Numbered from the stretch's first letter, positions 27,267 through 35,700 are shown. The stretch is DNA of 64,000 nt from CALKJU01 sp035326425 (GCA_035326425.1 DAOLFG010000016.1:26889-90888), one strand, 5' to 3'. Program-made: numbers and translations. Notes: a model not told the origin generated them from the letters alone.

Positions 27267-28169
27267 CTAGGCGTCCCAGTAGGGCACCGGCCCGCAACGT
27301 TCGACCATGAAGTCGACGAACGCCCGTACCTTGGGCGAGAGGTGGCGCGAGTGCGGATAGACGGCGTAGACGCCGGCGTCCTGCACGATGAAGGGCTCCA
27401 GGATCGAGATCAGCGCGCCGACGCGCAGGTCGTTGCCGACGATGAAGCTCGGCAGGCTAGCGATTCCGAGGCCGCGGATCGCCGCAGTGCGCAGGATGTC
27501 GCCATTGTTGGCGCGCAGCGGCCCCTCGATCGCGACGGCGATCGGCCGGCTGCCGTCGACGAAGCGCCATTCGTCGGCCGGCGTGTTGAGGCTGTAGGCC
27601 AGGCAGCGGTGCCGGCGCAGATCCTCCGGCACGGCGGGGGTGCCGTGGCGGTCGAGATAGTCCGGGCTGGCGCAGATCACCCGCCGCATCGGCGCCACCT
27701 TCCTGGCCACCAGGCTGGAATCGGCCAGCCTGCCGAGCCTGATCGCCACGTCGAAGCCTTCCTCGACCAGGTCGACGTAGCGATCGTTCATCGTCACATC
27801 GAGCTCGACCTCGGGATGGCGCGCCAGGAAGTCCGGCACGGCCGCGGCGAGATGCAGGAACCCGAAGCTCATCGGCGCATTCAGCCTCAACCGGCCGCGC
27901 GGCGTCTCGCGCAGGCGGCTGATGGACAGGTTGGCTTCGTCGAGCTCCCCCAGGATGCGGCTGATCCGCTCGTGATAGGCCTTGCCCTCCTCGGTGAGGG
28001 AAAGGGCGCGGGTCGTGCGGTGGAACAGGCGCGTTCCGACCTCGCCCTCGAGGGCGGCGATCTGCCGGCTGACCAGCGATTTCGACCGGCGCAGGCGCCT
28101 CGCCGCCGCCGTGAACGAGCCCGAGGCGGCGACCTGGACGAAGGCCTCCATATTGCTCAGCCGATCCAT
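27267..28169 (-). CDS. LysR-family transcriptional regulator
   Basis: 300 aa from ATG 28169 (MDRLSNMEAFVQVAASGSF); a longer upstream frame would overlap the divergent gene's coding region. N-terminal winged HTH (AARRLRRSKSLVSRQIAALE), then the effector-binding domain (GRLRLNAPMSFGFLHL, FDVAIRLGRLADSSLVARK). Divergent from the isochorismatase-family gene, with a 129-bp shared promoter carrying a perfect inverted repeat. It most likely controls that gene. Confidence 0.92.
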   Translation of the reverse strand: MDRLSNMEAFVQVAASGSFTAAARRLRRSKSLVSRQIAALEGEVGTRLFHRTTRALSLTEEGKAYHERISRILGELDEANLSISRLRETPRGRLRLNAPMSFGFLHLAAAVPDFLARHPEVELDVTMNDRYVDLVEEGFDVAIRLGRLADSSLVARKVAPMRRVICASPDYLDRHGTPAVPEDLRRHRCLAYSLNTPADEWRFVDGSRPIAVAIEGPLRANNGDILRTAAIRGLGIASLPSFIVGNDLRVGALISILEPFIVQDAGVYAVYPHSRHLSPKVRAFVDFMVERCGPVPYWDA

Positions 28170-28184
28170 GTCGGTCCTGTCCTG

Positions 28185-28220
28185 TGCAACAATCTGGTGC
28201 CAGCTCAGCATATTGTTGCA
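28185..28220. promoter_or_regulatory. Inverted repeat TGCAACAAT-N18-ATTGTTGCA, candidate LysR binding site
   Basis: Perfect 9-bp arms at 28185-28193 and 28212-28220 in the divergent promoter between the LysR gene (start 28169) and the isochorismatase-family gene (start 28299). LysR regulators commonly bind dyads in such positions. The site is not experimentally assigned. Confidence 0.5.
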
Positions 28221-28298
28221 AGGCAAGCCAGCGGGCAGGCTCGTCCGCAACTCAACCGGCCGCGAGGCTCGTCCCTCCGGCTCAACGAGGAGGAAGAG

Positions 28299-28922
28299 AT
28301 GGCCTACACCTACAGGAAGCTGGACAAGGACAACGCCGTCGTCCTGATGGTCGACCACCAGGCCGGGCTAATCTCGCTCGTGCAGGACTACTCGCCCAAC
28401 GAGTTCAAGAACAACGTGCTGGCGCTGGCCGACATCGCCAGGTTCTTCGGGCTGCCGACCATCCTGACCACCAGCTTCGACGAGGGGCCGAACGGCCCGC
28501 TGGTGCCCGAGCTGGTCGAGATGTTCCCGGACGCGCCGTTCATCCATCGCCCGGGGCAGATCAACGCCTGGGACAACGAGGACTTCGTCGCGGCGATCGA
28601 GGCCACCGGCCGCAGGCAGCTGATCATCGCCGGCGTCGTCACCGACGTCTGCGTCGCCTTCCCGACCCTGTCGGCGATCGAGGCCGGCTACGAGGTGTTC
28701 GTCGTCACCGACGCCTCGGGCACCTTCGACATCAACGTGCGCAACGCGGCGCTGATGCGGATGCAGGCGGCGGGTGCCCAGATGATGAACTGGTTCGCCG
28801 TGGCCTGCGAGCTGCATCGGGACTGGCGCAACGACATGGAGGGCCTGGGCAACCTGCTCTCCAACCACATCCCGAACTACCGCAACCTGATGAGCAGCTA
28901 CTTCGCCCGCGCCAGGAAGTGA
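28299..28922 (+). CDS. Isochorismatase-family cysteine hydrolase, YcaC-like
   Basis: 207 aa from ATG 28299 with GAGGAGG just upstream. Catalytic Asp19 (LMVDHQAGL), the nucleophile Cys118 in a GVVTDVCV motif with its cis-peptide Val-Thr turn, and HRPGQINAWDN near 83-93 match YcaC-type hydrolases (unknown natural substrate, often amides). It is divergent from a LysR regulator. It was probably once followed by an amidohydrolase gene, of which only a start fragment survives at 28946. Confidence 0.9.
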   Translation: MAYTYRKLDKDNAVVLMVDHQAGLISLVQDYSPNEFKNNVLALADIARFFGLPTILTTSFDEGPNGPLVPELVEMFPDAPFIHRPGQINAWDNEDFVAAIEATGRRQLIIAGVVTDVCVAFPTLSAIEAGYEVFVVTDASGTFDINVRNAALMRMQAAGAQMMNWFAVACELHRDWRNDMEGLGNLLSNHIPNYRNLMSSYFARARK

Positions 28923-28945
28923 GCGCGCGACCGGGAGGGCGACCG

Positions 28946-29083
28946 ATGCCATGCCGGCGGGCACGGGGCCGGGCCGGCGCCCTCCTGGCTGGCGGCCCGG
29001 CCTGCGGACAGAGGCCAAGCACGGCCACACCGGATCTGATCCTGCACAACGGCAGGCTCGCCACGCTCGATCCCGCCAGGCGG
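28946..29083 (+). pseudogene. Truncated start of an amidohydrolase gene
   Basis: A frame with a GGGAGGG ribosome site and ATG at 28946 ends in TATPDLILHNGRLATLDPAR. That is the characteristic first beta strand and turn of YtcJ-type metal-dependent amidohydrolases (ADLILHNGKIxTLDP). The similarity stops within about 15 bp of the 3' end of the convergent APH-like gene; no HxH or later motifs follow. It looks like a deletion remnant after the isochorismatase-family gene. Confidence 0.65.
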
Positions 29084-29097
29084 GGCGGCGCTCGGCG

Positions 29098-29910
29098 CTA
29101 CATCCGCTCGACCTCGGTACCCGCCAGCTCCGCCGCCGCCAGCCGGGCCACCGCCAGATCGAGATCGGCCGGATCGCCATCGTCGAGGATCCAGGTCGCC
29201 GACAGGCCGGCATAGGCCAGGATCCAGCGCAGCAGCCGTGGACGCTCCAGCCCAGCGGCCTCGGCGACGATGTCCGCCTGCCGGGCCAAGCGACCGGGGT
29301 CGGTGGCGACGTGGATGTCCGGATTGCGGAAGAGGTTGGCGAAGTCGAAGCCGCGCTCGCCGTGGAGGCGCTTGGGGTCGATGGCGCACCAGCCCTGCTC
29401 GCCGACATCGAGCACATTGTCGTGGTGCAGGTCGCCATGCAGCACTGTCGGCTCCCGCGGCTCGGCCAGCAGCTCACGCGCCACGGCCGCAGCTCGCGCG
29501 ACGACGCCACCATGGCGCTCGGCGCCCCGCCACAAGGCCTCGAACCAGCCCTCCAACGGCACCAGCTCCGGCAGCGGCCGCGGCCGTGGCGCATGCAGCC
29601 TCGCCGCCACGGCGCAGATGATCCGGCTGGCCTCGTCGTCGCGGCCTTCGCGCGCCATCGCTACCAGCGAGCGCGTCCCGAGCGCCCGCTCCAATAGGAG
29701 AGCGTCGCCCTCGTGCTCGAGCACGGGCATGGCGCCATCGCCATCCCACCAGCGCATCAGCACCGCCCCGAAGCGTTCCTCGGCCTCGCAGGCGATCTTC
29801 AGCATCGCCGGCCGCCCGCGACAGCGCACCGGCAGGAGCCGGCTGCTGTGCGTGACCATGGGCTCGCCGTCCGGCTCGAGATCCCAGCGTGCCAGCCACG
29901 TGTCGAACAT
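29098..29910 (-). CDS. Aminoglycoside/streptomycin phosphotransferase-family kinase
   Basis: 270 aa from ATG 29910, preceded by GGGAG; an ATG 27 bp upstream is possible. The phosphotransferase signature HGDLHHDNVLD (about 165-175) is followed by the metal-binding IDPKRLHGERGFDFANLF. The N-terminal lobe has LKIACEAEERFGAVLMRWW, matching the APH(6)/streptomycin kinase group. It could confer aminoglycoside resistance, but many chromosomal homologues phosphorylate other small molecules. It converges on the truncated amidohydrolase. Confidence 0.88.
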   Translation of the reverse strand: MFDTWLARWDLEPDGEPMVTHSSRLLPVRCRGRPAMLKIACEAEERFGAVLMRWWDGDGAMPVLEHEGDALLLERALGTRSLVAMAREGRDDEASRIICAVAARLHAPRPRPLPELVPLEGWFEALWRGAERHGGVVARAAAVARELLAEPREPTVLHGDLHHDNVLDVGEQGWCAIDPKRLHGERGFDFANLFRNPDIHVATDPGRLARQADIVAEAAGLERPRLLRWILAYAGLSATWILDDGDPADLDLAVARLAAAELAGTEVERM

Positions 29911-29963
29911 CACGCTCCCGTCGCTGCAGATGTGCAAAGCTGGATCCAGTCCGGAGAGATCCC

Positions 29964-31076
29964 ATGCGCATCGCCACCTACAATGTCGAGAACCTGTTCG
30001 ACCGTGCCAAGGTGATGAACCAGGACAGCTGGGCAGAGGGGCGGCCGACGCTCGACCGCTTCGCCGAGCTCAACGCCCTGCTCGCCCGGATCGCCTACAG
30101 CCCCGCCGACAAGGTGCGCATGGCCGAGCTGATGGTCGAGCTGGGGCTGGAGAAGAGCGATACCGGCCCCTTCGTGCTGCTGCGCCGCAACCGCGGCAAG
30201 CTGCTGCGGCGGCCGAAGACGGGCGGCATCGAGATCACCGCCGACGGCCGCGCCGACTGGGCGGGCTCGCTGGAGCTGCGCGACGAGCCGGTGGGCGAAG
30301 GCGCGATGCGCAACACCGCCCGCGCCATGATCGATCTTCGGGCGGATGTGCTGGCGGTGGTCGAGGCCGAGAGCCGGCCGGTGCTGGCGGCGTTCAACAC
30401 CGAGATCGTCAAGGCCCTGGGCGGCGCGCCGTTCCGCCACGTCATGGTGATCGACGGCAACGACGAGCGCGGCATCGACGTCGGCCTGATGAGCCGGGCG
30501 GGCTTCCCGATCGGCGTGATGCGCAGCCATGTCGACGACCGGCTGACGGACGGCACGCCGGTATTCTCGCGCGACTGCCCGGAATTCTCGGTGGCAACGC
30601 CCTCCGGCAATCGGCTGACGATGCTGGTCAACCACTTCAAGAGCAAGGGCTATGGCGGCAAGGCGGCGTCGGACGCGAGAAGGAAGGCGCAGAGCGCACG
30701 GGTGCGCGAGATCTGCCGGGAGCTGATGCAGGCGGGCCAGGACCTGCTCGCCGTCGTCGGCGACCTCAACGACACGCCCGACAGCGATCCGCTGGCGCCG
30801 CTCCTCGCCGATGGCGAGCTGCGCGACGTCTTCGGCCATCCGGCGTTCGAGGACGGCGGCTGGCCCGGCACCTACGGCCTGTGCAACGCCGGCAACAAGA
30901 TCGACTATCTGCTGTTGTCGCCGAAACTGTGGGAGCGGGTCACGGCCGGCGGGGTGTTCCGGCGCGCCATGTGGCCGGGCTCACGGCCCAGGCGCTGGGA
31001 ATGCTATGCCGAGCTGGCGCGGCCGGAGGACGCCGGCTCGGACCACGCGGCGGTGTGGGCCGACATCGACATCTGA
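29964..31076 (+). CDS. Endonuclease/exonuclease/phosphatase (EEP) family protein
   Basis: 370 aa from ATG 29964 with GGAGAG upstream. Family landmarks: MRIATYNVENLFDR at the start (metal-binding Asn), DVLAVVEAES (metal Glu), NHFKSKG (catalytic His region), VVGDLNDTPDSDP (Asp/Asn pair) and GSDHAAVW at the C terminus (catalytic Asp-His). No signal peptide. Members cut nucleic acids or phosphodiesters; the exact substrate is not predictable. It is divergent from the APH-like gene with a 53-bp gap. Confidence 0.9.
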   Translation: MRIATYNVENLFDRAKVMNQDSWAEGRPTLDRFAELNALLARIAYSPADKVRMAELMVELGLEKSDTGPFVLLRRNRGKLLRRPKTGGIEITADGRADWAGSLELRDEPVGEGAMRNTARAMIDLRADVLAVVEAESRPVLAAFNTEIVKALGGAPFRHVMVIDGNDERGIDVGLMSRAGFPIGVMRSHVDDRLTDGTPVFSRDCPEFSVATPSGNRLTMLVNHFKSKGYGGKAASDARRKAQSARVREICRELMQAGQDLLAVVGDLNDTPDSDPLAPLLADGELRDVFGHPAFEDGGWPGTYGLCNAGNKIDYLLLSPKLWERVTAGGVFRRAMWPGSRPRRWECYAELARPEDAGSDHAAVWADIDI

Positions 31077-31085
31077 CGGACGCGC

Positions 31086-32018
31086 TCAAGCGCCGTCGCC
31101 GGCCGCGGTGGCGACGACCTCGTCACCTTCCATCAGCCCGTCGATCACGCCCGCCTTCAGGAAGGTCTCTGCCGGGACATGGAAGAGGCGGTCGCTGGGC
31201 GTTCTCGCGGCCTTGCGGACGATGGCGCGCGGCACCTTGTGCGCCAGCAGGAATGCCCGCGCCTCCGATTCGGCCGCCTGCCTGCTGAAGCGGGCCATCT
31301 CATCGTCGGCATCGACGACGCTTCCCACGGCGTGCAGGCCGTAGCTCAGCGAACGGTCGGCGTAGGACCGCGGCGAGGCGATGGCCACGATCACGCAGGC
31401 GCTGTCGCAGGCCTCGCGGGCGATGACCTGGACGTCGCGCCGCTCGAGGAAGGCCGCGATGGCGAGCGCCTCGTCGATCAGGCCGCCCGGGCTGGTGATC
31501 TCCAGGATCGCGATCGAGCCCAGCTCGCGCTCGACCGCTTCGAGCCGTGCCAGCATGCCGATGCCGATGTCGCCATGCAGATGCACACGCCGCTGCGCGG
31601 CGTCGGTGCGCAGCGTGTAGTCGTAGGACGAGGCCGCCAGTCGCACCTCGGCCCATCTCGGCGCCTGGAAGATCGACGTCGCCAGCACGAGCGACTGGAA
31701 CGCGAACAGCAGCAGGCAGCAGGCGACGGCCCCGCCGCCCCGCCCGTGCCGGATCGTCCGGTAGGGGTGCCGCCAGAGCGCCCGCAGCAGCATGCCGCCG
31801 GCGAGCAGGAGCAGGGCCATCAGGACCAGGCGGAGGAAGATGACCACGGCGGCGGCCTCGCCGACCTTCGCCCGATCGGCGATGGCCGTGCCGAGCGCGT
31901 CGACGGCGGCCAGGAGGCCGGCGCAGGCGAGAAAGCCGAGGAGTCGATAGAGGAAGCCCCGCGCCGACTTGGCCGAGGCTCGCGGGGATGCGGACTGGAA
32001 TGCCGGGGCCGCGAGCAT
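31086..32018 (-). CDS. Membrane-anchored ClpP/crotonase-fold serine protease-like protein
   Basis: 310 aa. Three hydrophobic segments at about 23-41, 54-80 and 97-115 are followed by a ClpP-like domain. SPGG (176-179) forms the oxyanion loop, and CDSAC (204-208) has Ser206 as presumed nucleophile, as in periplasmic COG3904-type proteins. A candidate His lies in SYGLHAVGS. It follows an RDD gene by 12 bp on the same strand, so both membrane proteins are probably made together. Substrate unknown. Confidence 0.82.
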   Translation of the reverse strand: MLAAPAFQSASPRASAKSARGFLYRLLGFLACAGLLAAVDALGTAIADRAKVGEAAAVVIFLRLVLMALLLLAGGMLLRALWRHPYRTIRHGRGGGAVACCLLLFAFQSLVLATSIFQAPRWAEVRLAASSYDYTLRTDAAQRRVHLHGDIGIGMLARLEAVERELGSIAILEITSPGGLIDEALAIAAFLERRDVQVIAREACDSACVIVAIASPRSYADRSLSYGLHAVGSVVDADDEMARFSRQAAESEARAFLLAHKVPRAIVRKAARTPSDRLFHVPAETFLKAGVIDGLMEGDEVVATAAGDGA

Positions 32019-32030
32019 CGCCGCCGGCCC

Positions 32031-32681
32031 TCAGCCGCCGTAGATGCCGTAGGCCAACCAGCCCAGCAGCATCGCCACGCCCAGGACGTCGAGCGCGCGC
32101 TGCGCAGCACCGACGGGCCGGTGCAGCACCGCCAGCCCCTGCGCGGCGTCCCAAGGCGTGGTGCCCGCATCCTTCAATCGCCGGTAGGCCGCGATCATCG
32201 CGAGGTAGGCGAGGATCGGCAGTTGCAGGCAGATCCCCACGATCCAGACGTGCAGCTCGCGGCGGAAGGCGCGGGCGATGCCAATGGGATTGCCCGTACC
32301 GTCGACCACCTTCACCCCGAAGACGGCCTTGCCGATCGTCGAGCCGCTGAGGCCGATGAACACGGCGTTGAGGGGCATGGCGACGAACGCGCCGAACAGC
32401 GCGTCCAGGATCGCGCCGTAGCGCATCTCGAACAGGCCGAAGAACCGGTCGGCCGACAGCGGCGCGAAGCCGTAGAGCGCCCAGGCGACGAAGTGGGTGC
32501 CGACGATGCCGCTGACGACGAGGTCGACCTCGCGGGCCAGGAACCGCCGCCACGGCGCGATCCGGGGACCGGACCACATCGCCGGAACCGCGACGGGCGG
32601 TATCGCCACCCGCTCGCCTGCGGGGGCATCGAACGACAGCAGCAGCTCGGACGTCGGTTGCCGCGTGGGCCGGAAATCCAT
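32031..32681 (-). CDS. RDD-family membrane protein
   Basis: 216 aa from ATG 32681. The RDD landmark appears as PWRRFLAREVDLVVSG at the start of the first helix, followed by GLSGSTIGKAVFGVKVVDGTGNPI, the usual mid-domain loop. About four hydrophobic segments. RDD proteins are of unknown or transport-related function. The next gene, encoding the ClpP-like membrane protein, starts 12 bp later. Confidence 0.87.
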   Translation of the reverse strand: MDFRPTRQPTSELLLSFDAPAGERVAIPPVAVPAMWSGPRIAPWRRFLAREVDLVVSGIVGTHFVAWALYGFAPLSADRFFGLFEMRYGAILDALFGAFVAMPLNAVFIGLSGSTIGKAVFGVKVVDGTGNPIGIARAFRRELHVWIVGICLQLPILAYLAMIAAYRRLKDAGTTPWDAAQGLAVLHRPVGAAQRALDVLGVAMLLGWLAYGIYGG

Positions 32682-32739
32682 GCCGCCATCATATGACGAA
32701 GTTTCTATGAACGCCAGGATTTGGTCTCGGCAGCGCCGG

Positions 32740-33084
32740 TCAGCCATGCACCAGCAGGCTGCTCTCCGGTGCCTGGCCGCGCTCGCTCATGCCGTAGTCG
32801 CGGATGACGCCGGCGACGCGCAGCCGGTAGTCGCGGAACACGCCGGCCCTGCCCGCCTTCTGCGCCGCGCGGTGGCGTGGCCGCGCCCGCCAGCGGGCCA
32901 GCGCCTCCTCGTCGCGCCAGACCGACAAGGACAGCAGCTTGCCGGGCTCGGTCAGGCTCTCGAACCGCTCGACCGAGACGAAGCCGTCGATCTCCGCCAG
33001 CTCGTCACGCAGGGCCGCCGCCATGCCGAGATATTCCTCGCGACGTCCCTCGGTCGGCCAGACCTCGAAGATAACGGCGATCAT
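32740..33084 (-). CDS. Antibiotic biosynthesis monooxygenase (ABM) domain protein
   Basis: 114 aa from ATG 33084 (MIAVIFEVWPTEG). A single ABM fold with EYLGMAAALRDELAEIDGFVSVERFESL and LSVWRDEEALARWRARPRHRAAQ, typical of small haem-degrading or quinol-type ABM proteins. It is separate in sequence from the other ABM protein at 20900. Lies divergent from the FitAB-type toxin-antitoxin pair. Function beyond the fold is unknown. Confidence 0.87.
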   Translation of the reverse strand: MIAVIFEVWPTEGRREEYLGMAAALRDELAEIDGFVSVERFESLTEPGKLLSLSVWRDEEALARWRARPRHRAAQKAGRAGVFRDYRLRVAGVIRDYGMSERGQAPESSLLVHG

Positions 33085-33143
33085 GACGTTCTCCGCAAAC
33101 TGCCGGTCTTGGAGAGACAGATTGCATGATCCCACCCATCTGG

Positions 33144-33158
33144 GATATCAATGATATC
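33144..33158. promoter_or_regulatory. Perfect palindrome GATATCAATGATATC, candidate antitoxin operator
   Basis: A 7+1+7 perfect inverted repeat 17 bp before the antitoxin ATG, between the divergent ABM gene and the toxin-antitoxin pair. FitA-type ribbon-helix-helix antitoxins repress their own promoter by binding such palindromes. Confidence 0.6.
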
Positions 33159-33175
33159 AATGCTAGGCTGAAGCG

Positions 33176-33415
33176 ATGACCAAAACCCTGCTCGTGCGAA
33201 ATGTCGATACCGAGACCGCCCGCAGGCTGCGCTTGCGGGCGGCGCGCCACGGCCGATCCATGGAGGCCGAGCATCGGGAGATCCTGCGCGCCGCGCTTGC
33301 CGACGACAGCGCCGAATCCTTCTGGGATCTCGCCGACAAGATCCGTGGACTCACTGAAGGCACGACTCAAGTGCCCTCGGAGGTTCTGCTTCGCGAATCG
33401 CGTGATGAGCGGTGA
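33176..33415 (+). CDS. FitA-like ribbon-helix-helix antitoxin
   Basis: 79 aa. N-terminal KTLLVRNVDTETARRLRLRAARHGRSMEAEHREIL matches the Arc/FitA ribbon-helix-helix module (beta strand then two helices). The C-terminal half is the toxin-wrapping tail. It overlaps the PIN toxin by 4 bp (GTGA at 33412), the standard arrangement of type II pairs. Probably autoregulates through the palindrome at 33144-33158. Confidence 0.88.
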   Translation: MTKTLLVRNVDTETARRLRLRAARHGRSMEAEHREILRAALADDSAESFWDLADKIRGLTEGTTQVPSEVLLRESRDER

Positions 33416-33885
33416 ACCTCTATGTCGTCGACGCCAGCGTGGCGATCAAATGGGTCGTCAGCGAGGTCCACTCCGACATCGCCATGAGCCTGCGCCGCCA
33501 TCGGCTGGCGGCGCCGGAGCTGCTCGGCCCGGAATGTGCGAACATCCTGTGGAAAAAGGTTCGTCTCGGCCACATTTCTGACGAGGTCGCATCGATCGCT
33601 GCGGCTGGCCTGGAACGCATGCCGGTTGCGCTCCATTCGACAAGACCGCTGATCCGACAGGCTACAGTGTTGTCGATCGCGCTCGGACATCCGGCCTATG
33701 ACTGCTTTTATCTGTCTCTCGCCCTGACGATCGGCTGCCAGTTCATTACCGCCGACGAGCGGCTGGTGCGTCGCCTCGACCAGCCAGATGCGAAAGGCTG
33801 GCGTCAGCAGGTCCTGTCGTTGCGCGACGCTGCAATCAGCCCAACACCTCCACCCGATCCGTCCGATAGAGACTCCGGTCGCTGA
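33412..33885 (+). CDS. VapC/FitB-type PIN-domain toxin
   Basis: 157 aa, GTG start inside the antitoxin's stop. The four acidic PIN residues are present: Asp7 (VVDASVAIKW), Glu41 (GPECANILW), Asp97 (AYDCFYLSLA) and Asp115 (TADERLV). It should act as a Mg-dependent RNase neutralised by the antitoxin. Its C-terminal tail overlaps the end of the convergent gene at 33836 by 50 bp, so the last ~15 residues are probably a non-conserved extension. Confidence 0.88.
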   Translation: MNLYVVDASVAIKWVVSEVHSDIAMSLRRHRLAAPELLGPECANILWKKVRLGHISDEVASIAAAGLERMPVALHSTRPLIRQATVLSIALGHPAYDCFYLSLALTIGCQFITADERLVRRLDQPDAKGWRQQVLSLRDAAISPTPPPDPSDRDSGR

Positions 33886-34867
33886 AGATGTCGCTCCAGG
33901 TCCGGCTGTCGGGGAACTGCTCCGGGCGGTGCTGCTGGAACAGGCCGAGGATGCCGGCGGCCGACAGGATGCGATGCGGATGGAGCGCGAGCAGGCTGTC
34001 GCGCTGCGTCGCCCAGTAGTCGTCGACGACGGCGATGTAGCGGTCGAGCGAGCGCTCGATGTCGTCGCGGCGATAGTTCGGGACGAGATCGCGCGCCACC
34101 TTCAGGGCGTAGAGCGCGTCCAGCTCGAGATAGTGCGTCGGGTTGGGATCGGGCATGTCGAGCCAGCGACCGTTGGGGAGCTGCAGGGCGAGCGTGCTGT
34201 CGATCAGCCGCTCGGGTGCCGGGAAGGTGCGGCCGTGGTGGGTGTAGATCGGCACGATGTGGACGCTGCCGCCCAGCGGCTGGTGCCTGTCGGAATGCGC
34301 GACGCCCTTGCGCCACCAGCCGGTGTCGCTGTCGAGGTTGGCGTCGAGCCAGCCGATCACCGTGTCGATCCACTCGGGGGTGCAGGCCCGGCTGAAGCTG
34401 AAGCAGTGCATGCCGCCCCAGAACAGGTGCGAGGCCCGCCACTGGCCGGCCCAGTCGATGCCTTCCAGCCATGCCGCCACCTTCTCCGGCGTGGCGAAAG
34501 GCTCGTAGAGGCGGCAGGGCCAGCGCTGCCGGCCGCCCAGCACGCCGAGTGCTCCGATCACCATGCCGTTGGCGTGCAGCGGGTAGTGGCCAAAAGTGTC
34601 TTCGTAGCTGCCGTCGCCCGGCCAGCCGTGGTAGTTGCCGCGGGCGTAGGAGTTGATGTGCTCGACCCATTCGCCGCGCTGCCGCTCGGAAAGCGAGGTC
34701 AGCAGGTCCTCGCCCATGACGGTGCGCGTCAGCGCCATGTCGAGCGACGAATAGAGGTCTGGCCGCCGGCCCTTCGCCATGCGGTAGCTGCCATAGAGGC
34801 CGTCGCGGTCCAGCAGGCCATCCGACCAGGCCATGATCTGCTCGCGGATCTCGGGAAGACGAAGCAT
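33836..34867 (-). CDS. Uncharacterised protein of a sugar ABC operon, probable alpha/alpha-toroid enzyme (paralogue of 39180-40175)
   Basis: 343 aa from ATG 34867, 2 bp after the permease stop. No named family recognised. Repeating aromatic/helical segments (GHYPLHANGMVIGALGVLGG, WASHLFWGG-like, WIDTVIGWLDANLDSDTGWW, HYLELDALYALK) suggest a barrel of paired helices, as in terpene-cyclase-fold or GH88/DUF2264 enzymes. The gene at 39180 shows the same order of motifs (HHPIHTTAHCLAALELF, WQASHQGAGIY, YFGWMAENADPATGL, FVDTCFAL). It probably acts on the sugar imported by the adjacent transporter; this is inferred from context. Confidence 0.72.
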   Translation of the reverse strand: MLRLPEIREQIMAWSDGLLDRDGLYGSYRMAKGRRPDLYSSLDMALTRTVMGEDLLTSLSERQRGEWVEHINSYARGNYHGWPGDGSYEDTFGHYPLHANGMVIGALGVLGGRQRWPCRLYEPFATPEKVAAWLEGIDWAGQWRASHLFWGGMHCFSFSRACTPEWIDTVIGWLDANLDSDTGWWRKGVAHSDRHQPLGGSVHIVPIYTHHGRTFPAPERLIDSTLALQLPNGRWLDMPDPNPTHYLELDALYALKVARDLVPNYRRDDIERSLDRYIAVVDDYWATQRDSLLALHPHRILSAAGILGLFQQHRPEQFPDSRTWSDIFSDRSLYRTDRVEVLG

Positions 34868-34869
34868 GG

Positions 34870-35700
34870 TCAGCCTTTCACGGCACCGGTCATGAAGCCG
34901 CCCAGCACCCGGCGCTGGGTGACGAGGAAGAGGATGATCACCGGCACGGTGGTGAGCGTCGCCAGCGCCATCGTCGCCTGGAAGCTGACGCCGTACTCGC
35001 CGTTCAGCGCCAGCAGCGCCACCGGCAGGGTGTAGGTGTCCGGCCGGGTCGACAGCACCAGGATCGGGAACCACTGCTTCCAGTTGAGCAGGAAGGCGAT
35101 CAGGATGGCGGTCAGGATCACCGGCCGGGCGATCGGCAGCACGATGCGCAGCAGGATCTGCAGCTCGGTGGCGCCGTCGACGCGGGCGGCGTCCATCAGC
35201 TCGACCGGGATCGAGCGGAAGAACTGCACGAAGATGAAGAAGACCAAGGGTGCCAGGCTCAGCACCAGGATGATGCCGAGATAGCTGCCGAGCAGGCCCA
35301 GCTTGAAGACGACGAAGTAGAGCGGGATCACCAGCAGCATGTTCGGATACATGATCGTCAGCATGAAGCCGTAGCGGATGCTGGTGAACAGCGGCAGCCG
35401 GGGCTGGCGGTAGAGGGCGTAGGCGCCGAGGCCGGTGGCGATGACGCCGACGGCGGTGGCGGCGATGGTGAAGACCAGCGAGTTGACGATGTAGGTCGAG
35501 AGGTCGACGCCGCCCAGCCGCGCGATCGAGCGGTAGGCGCTGAGATCGAAGGTCTCGGGCAGGAGGCGCAGCGGCTCGGACAGCACCGCCTCCTGGCTGC
35601 GGAAGGCGCCGATCGCCATCCAGTAGAACGGATAGAGGAAGGCGACGCCGATCAGCAGCGCCAGCGCATGGTTGAGGATCCCCGGCAGATGCCGCCTCAT
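34870..35700 (-). CDS. Carbohydrate ABC transporter permease, MalG-like
   Basis: 276 aa from ATG 35700. First helix about 10-30 (LLIGVAFLYPFYWMAIGAF), EAA loop PVELMDAARVDGATELQI...LPIARP (about 165-190), and C terminus VLGGFMTGAVKG. It overlaps the upstream permease by 4 bp (ATGA). Membrane partner of the permease at 35697-36626. Confidence 0.94.
   Translation of the reverse strand: MRRHLPGILNHALALLIGVAFLYPFYWMAIGAFRSQEAVLSEPLRLLPETFDLSAYRSIARLGGVDLSTYIVNSLVFTIAATAVGVIATGLGAYALYRQPRLPLFTSIRYGFMLTIMYPNMLLVIPLYFVVFKLGLLGSYLGIILVLSLAPLVFFIFVQFFRSIPVELMDAARVDGATELQILLRIVLPIARPVILTAILIAFLLNWKQWFPILVLSTRPDTYTLPVALLALNGEYGVSFQATMALATLTTVPVIILFLVTQRRVLGGFMTGAVKG

Noticed and set aside
24524..27310. 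Very long plus-strand open frame (~928 codons) opposite the SDR and subtilase genes
   Set aside because: It is antisense to two clear genes and its translation is rich in Gly/Ala/Arg/His without domains, a usual result of high GC with third-position bias.
29084..29110. Insertion-sequence footprint at the amidohydrolase truncation
   Set aside because: No terminal inverted repeats, target duplication or transposase fragment could be seen around the junction.
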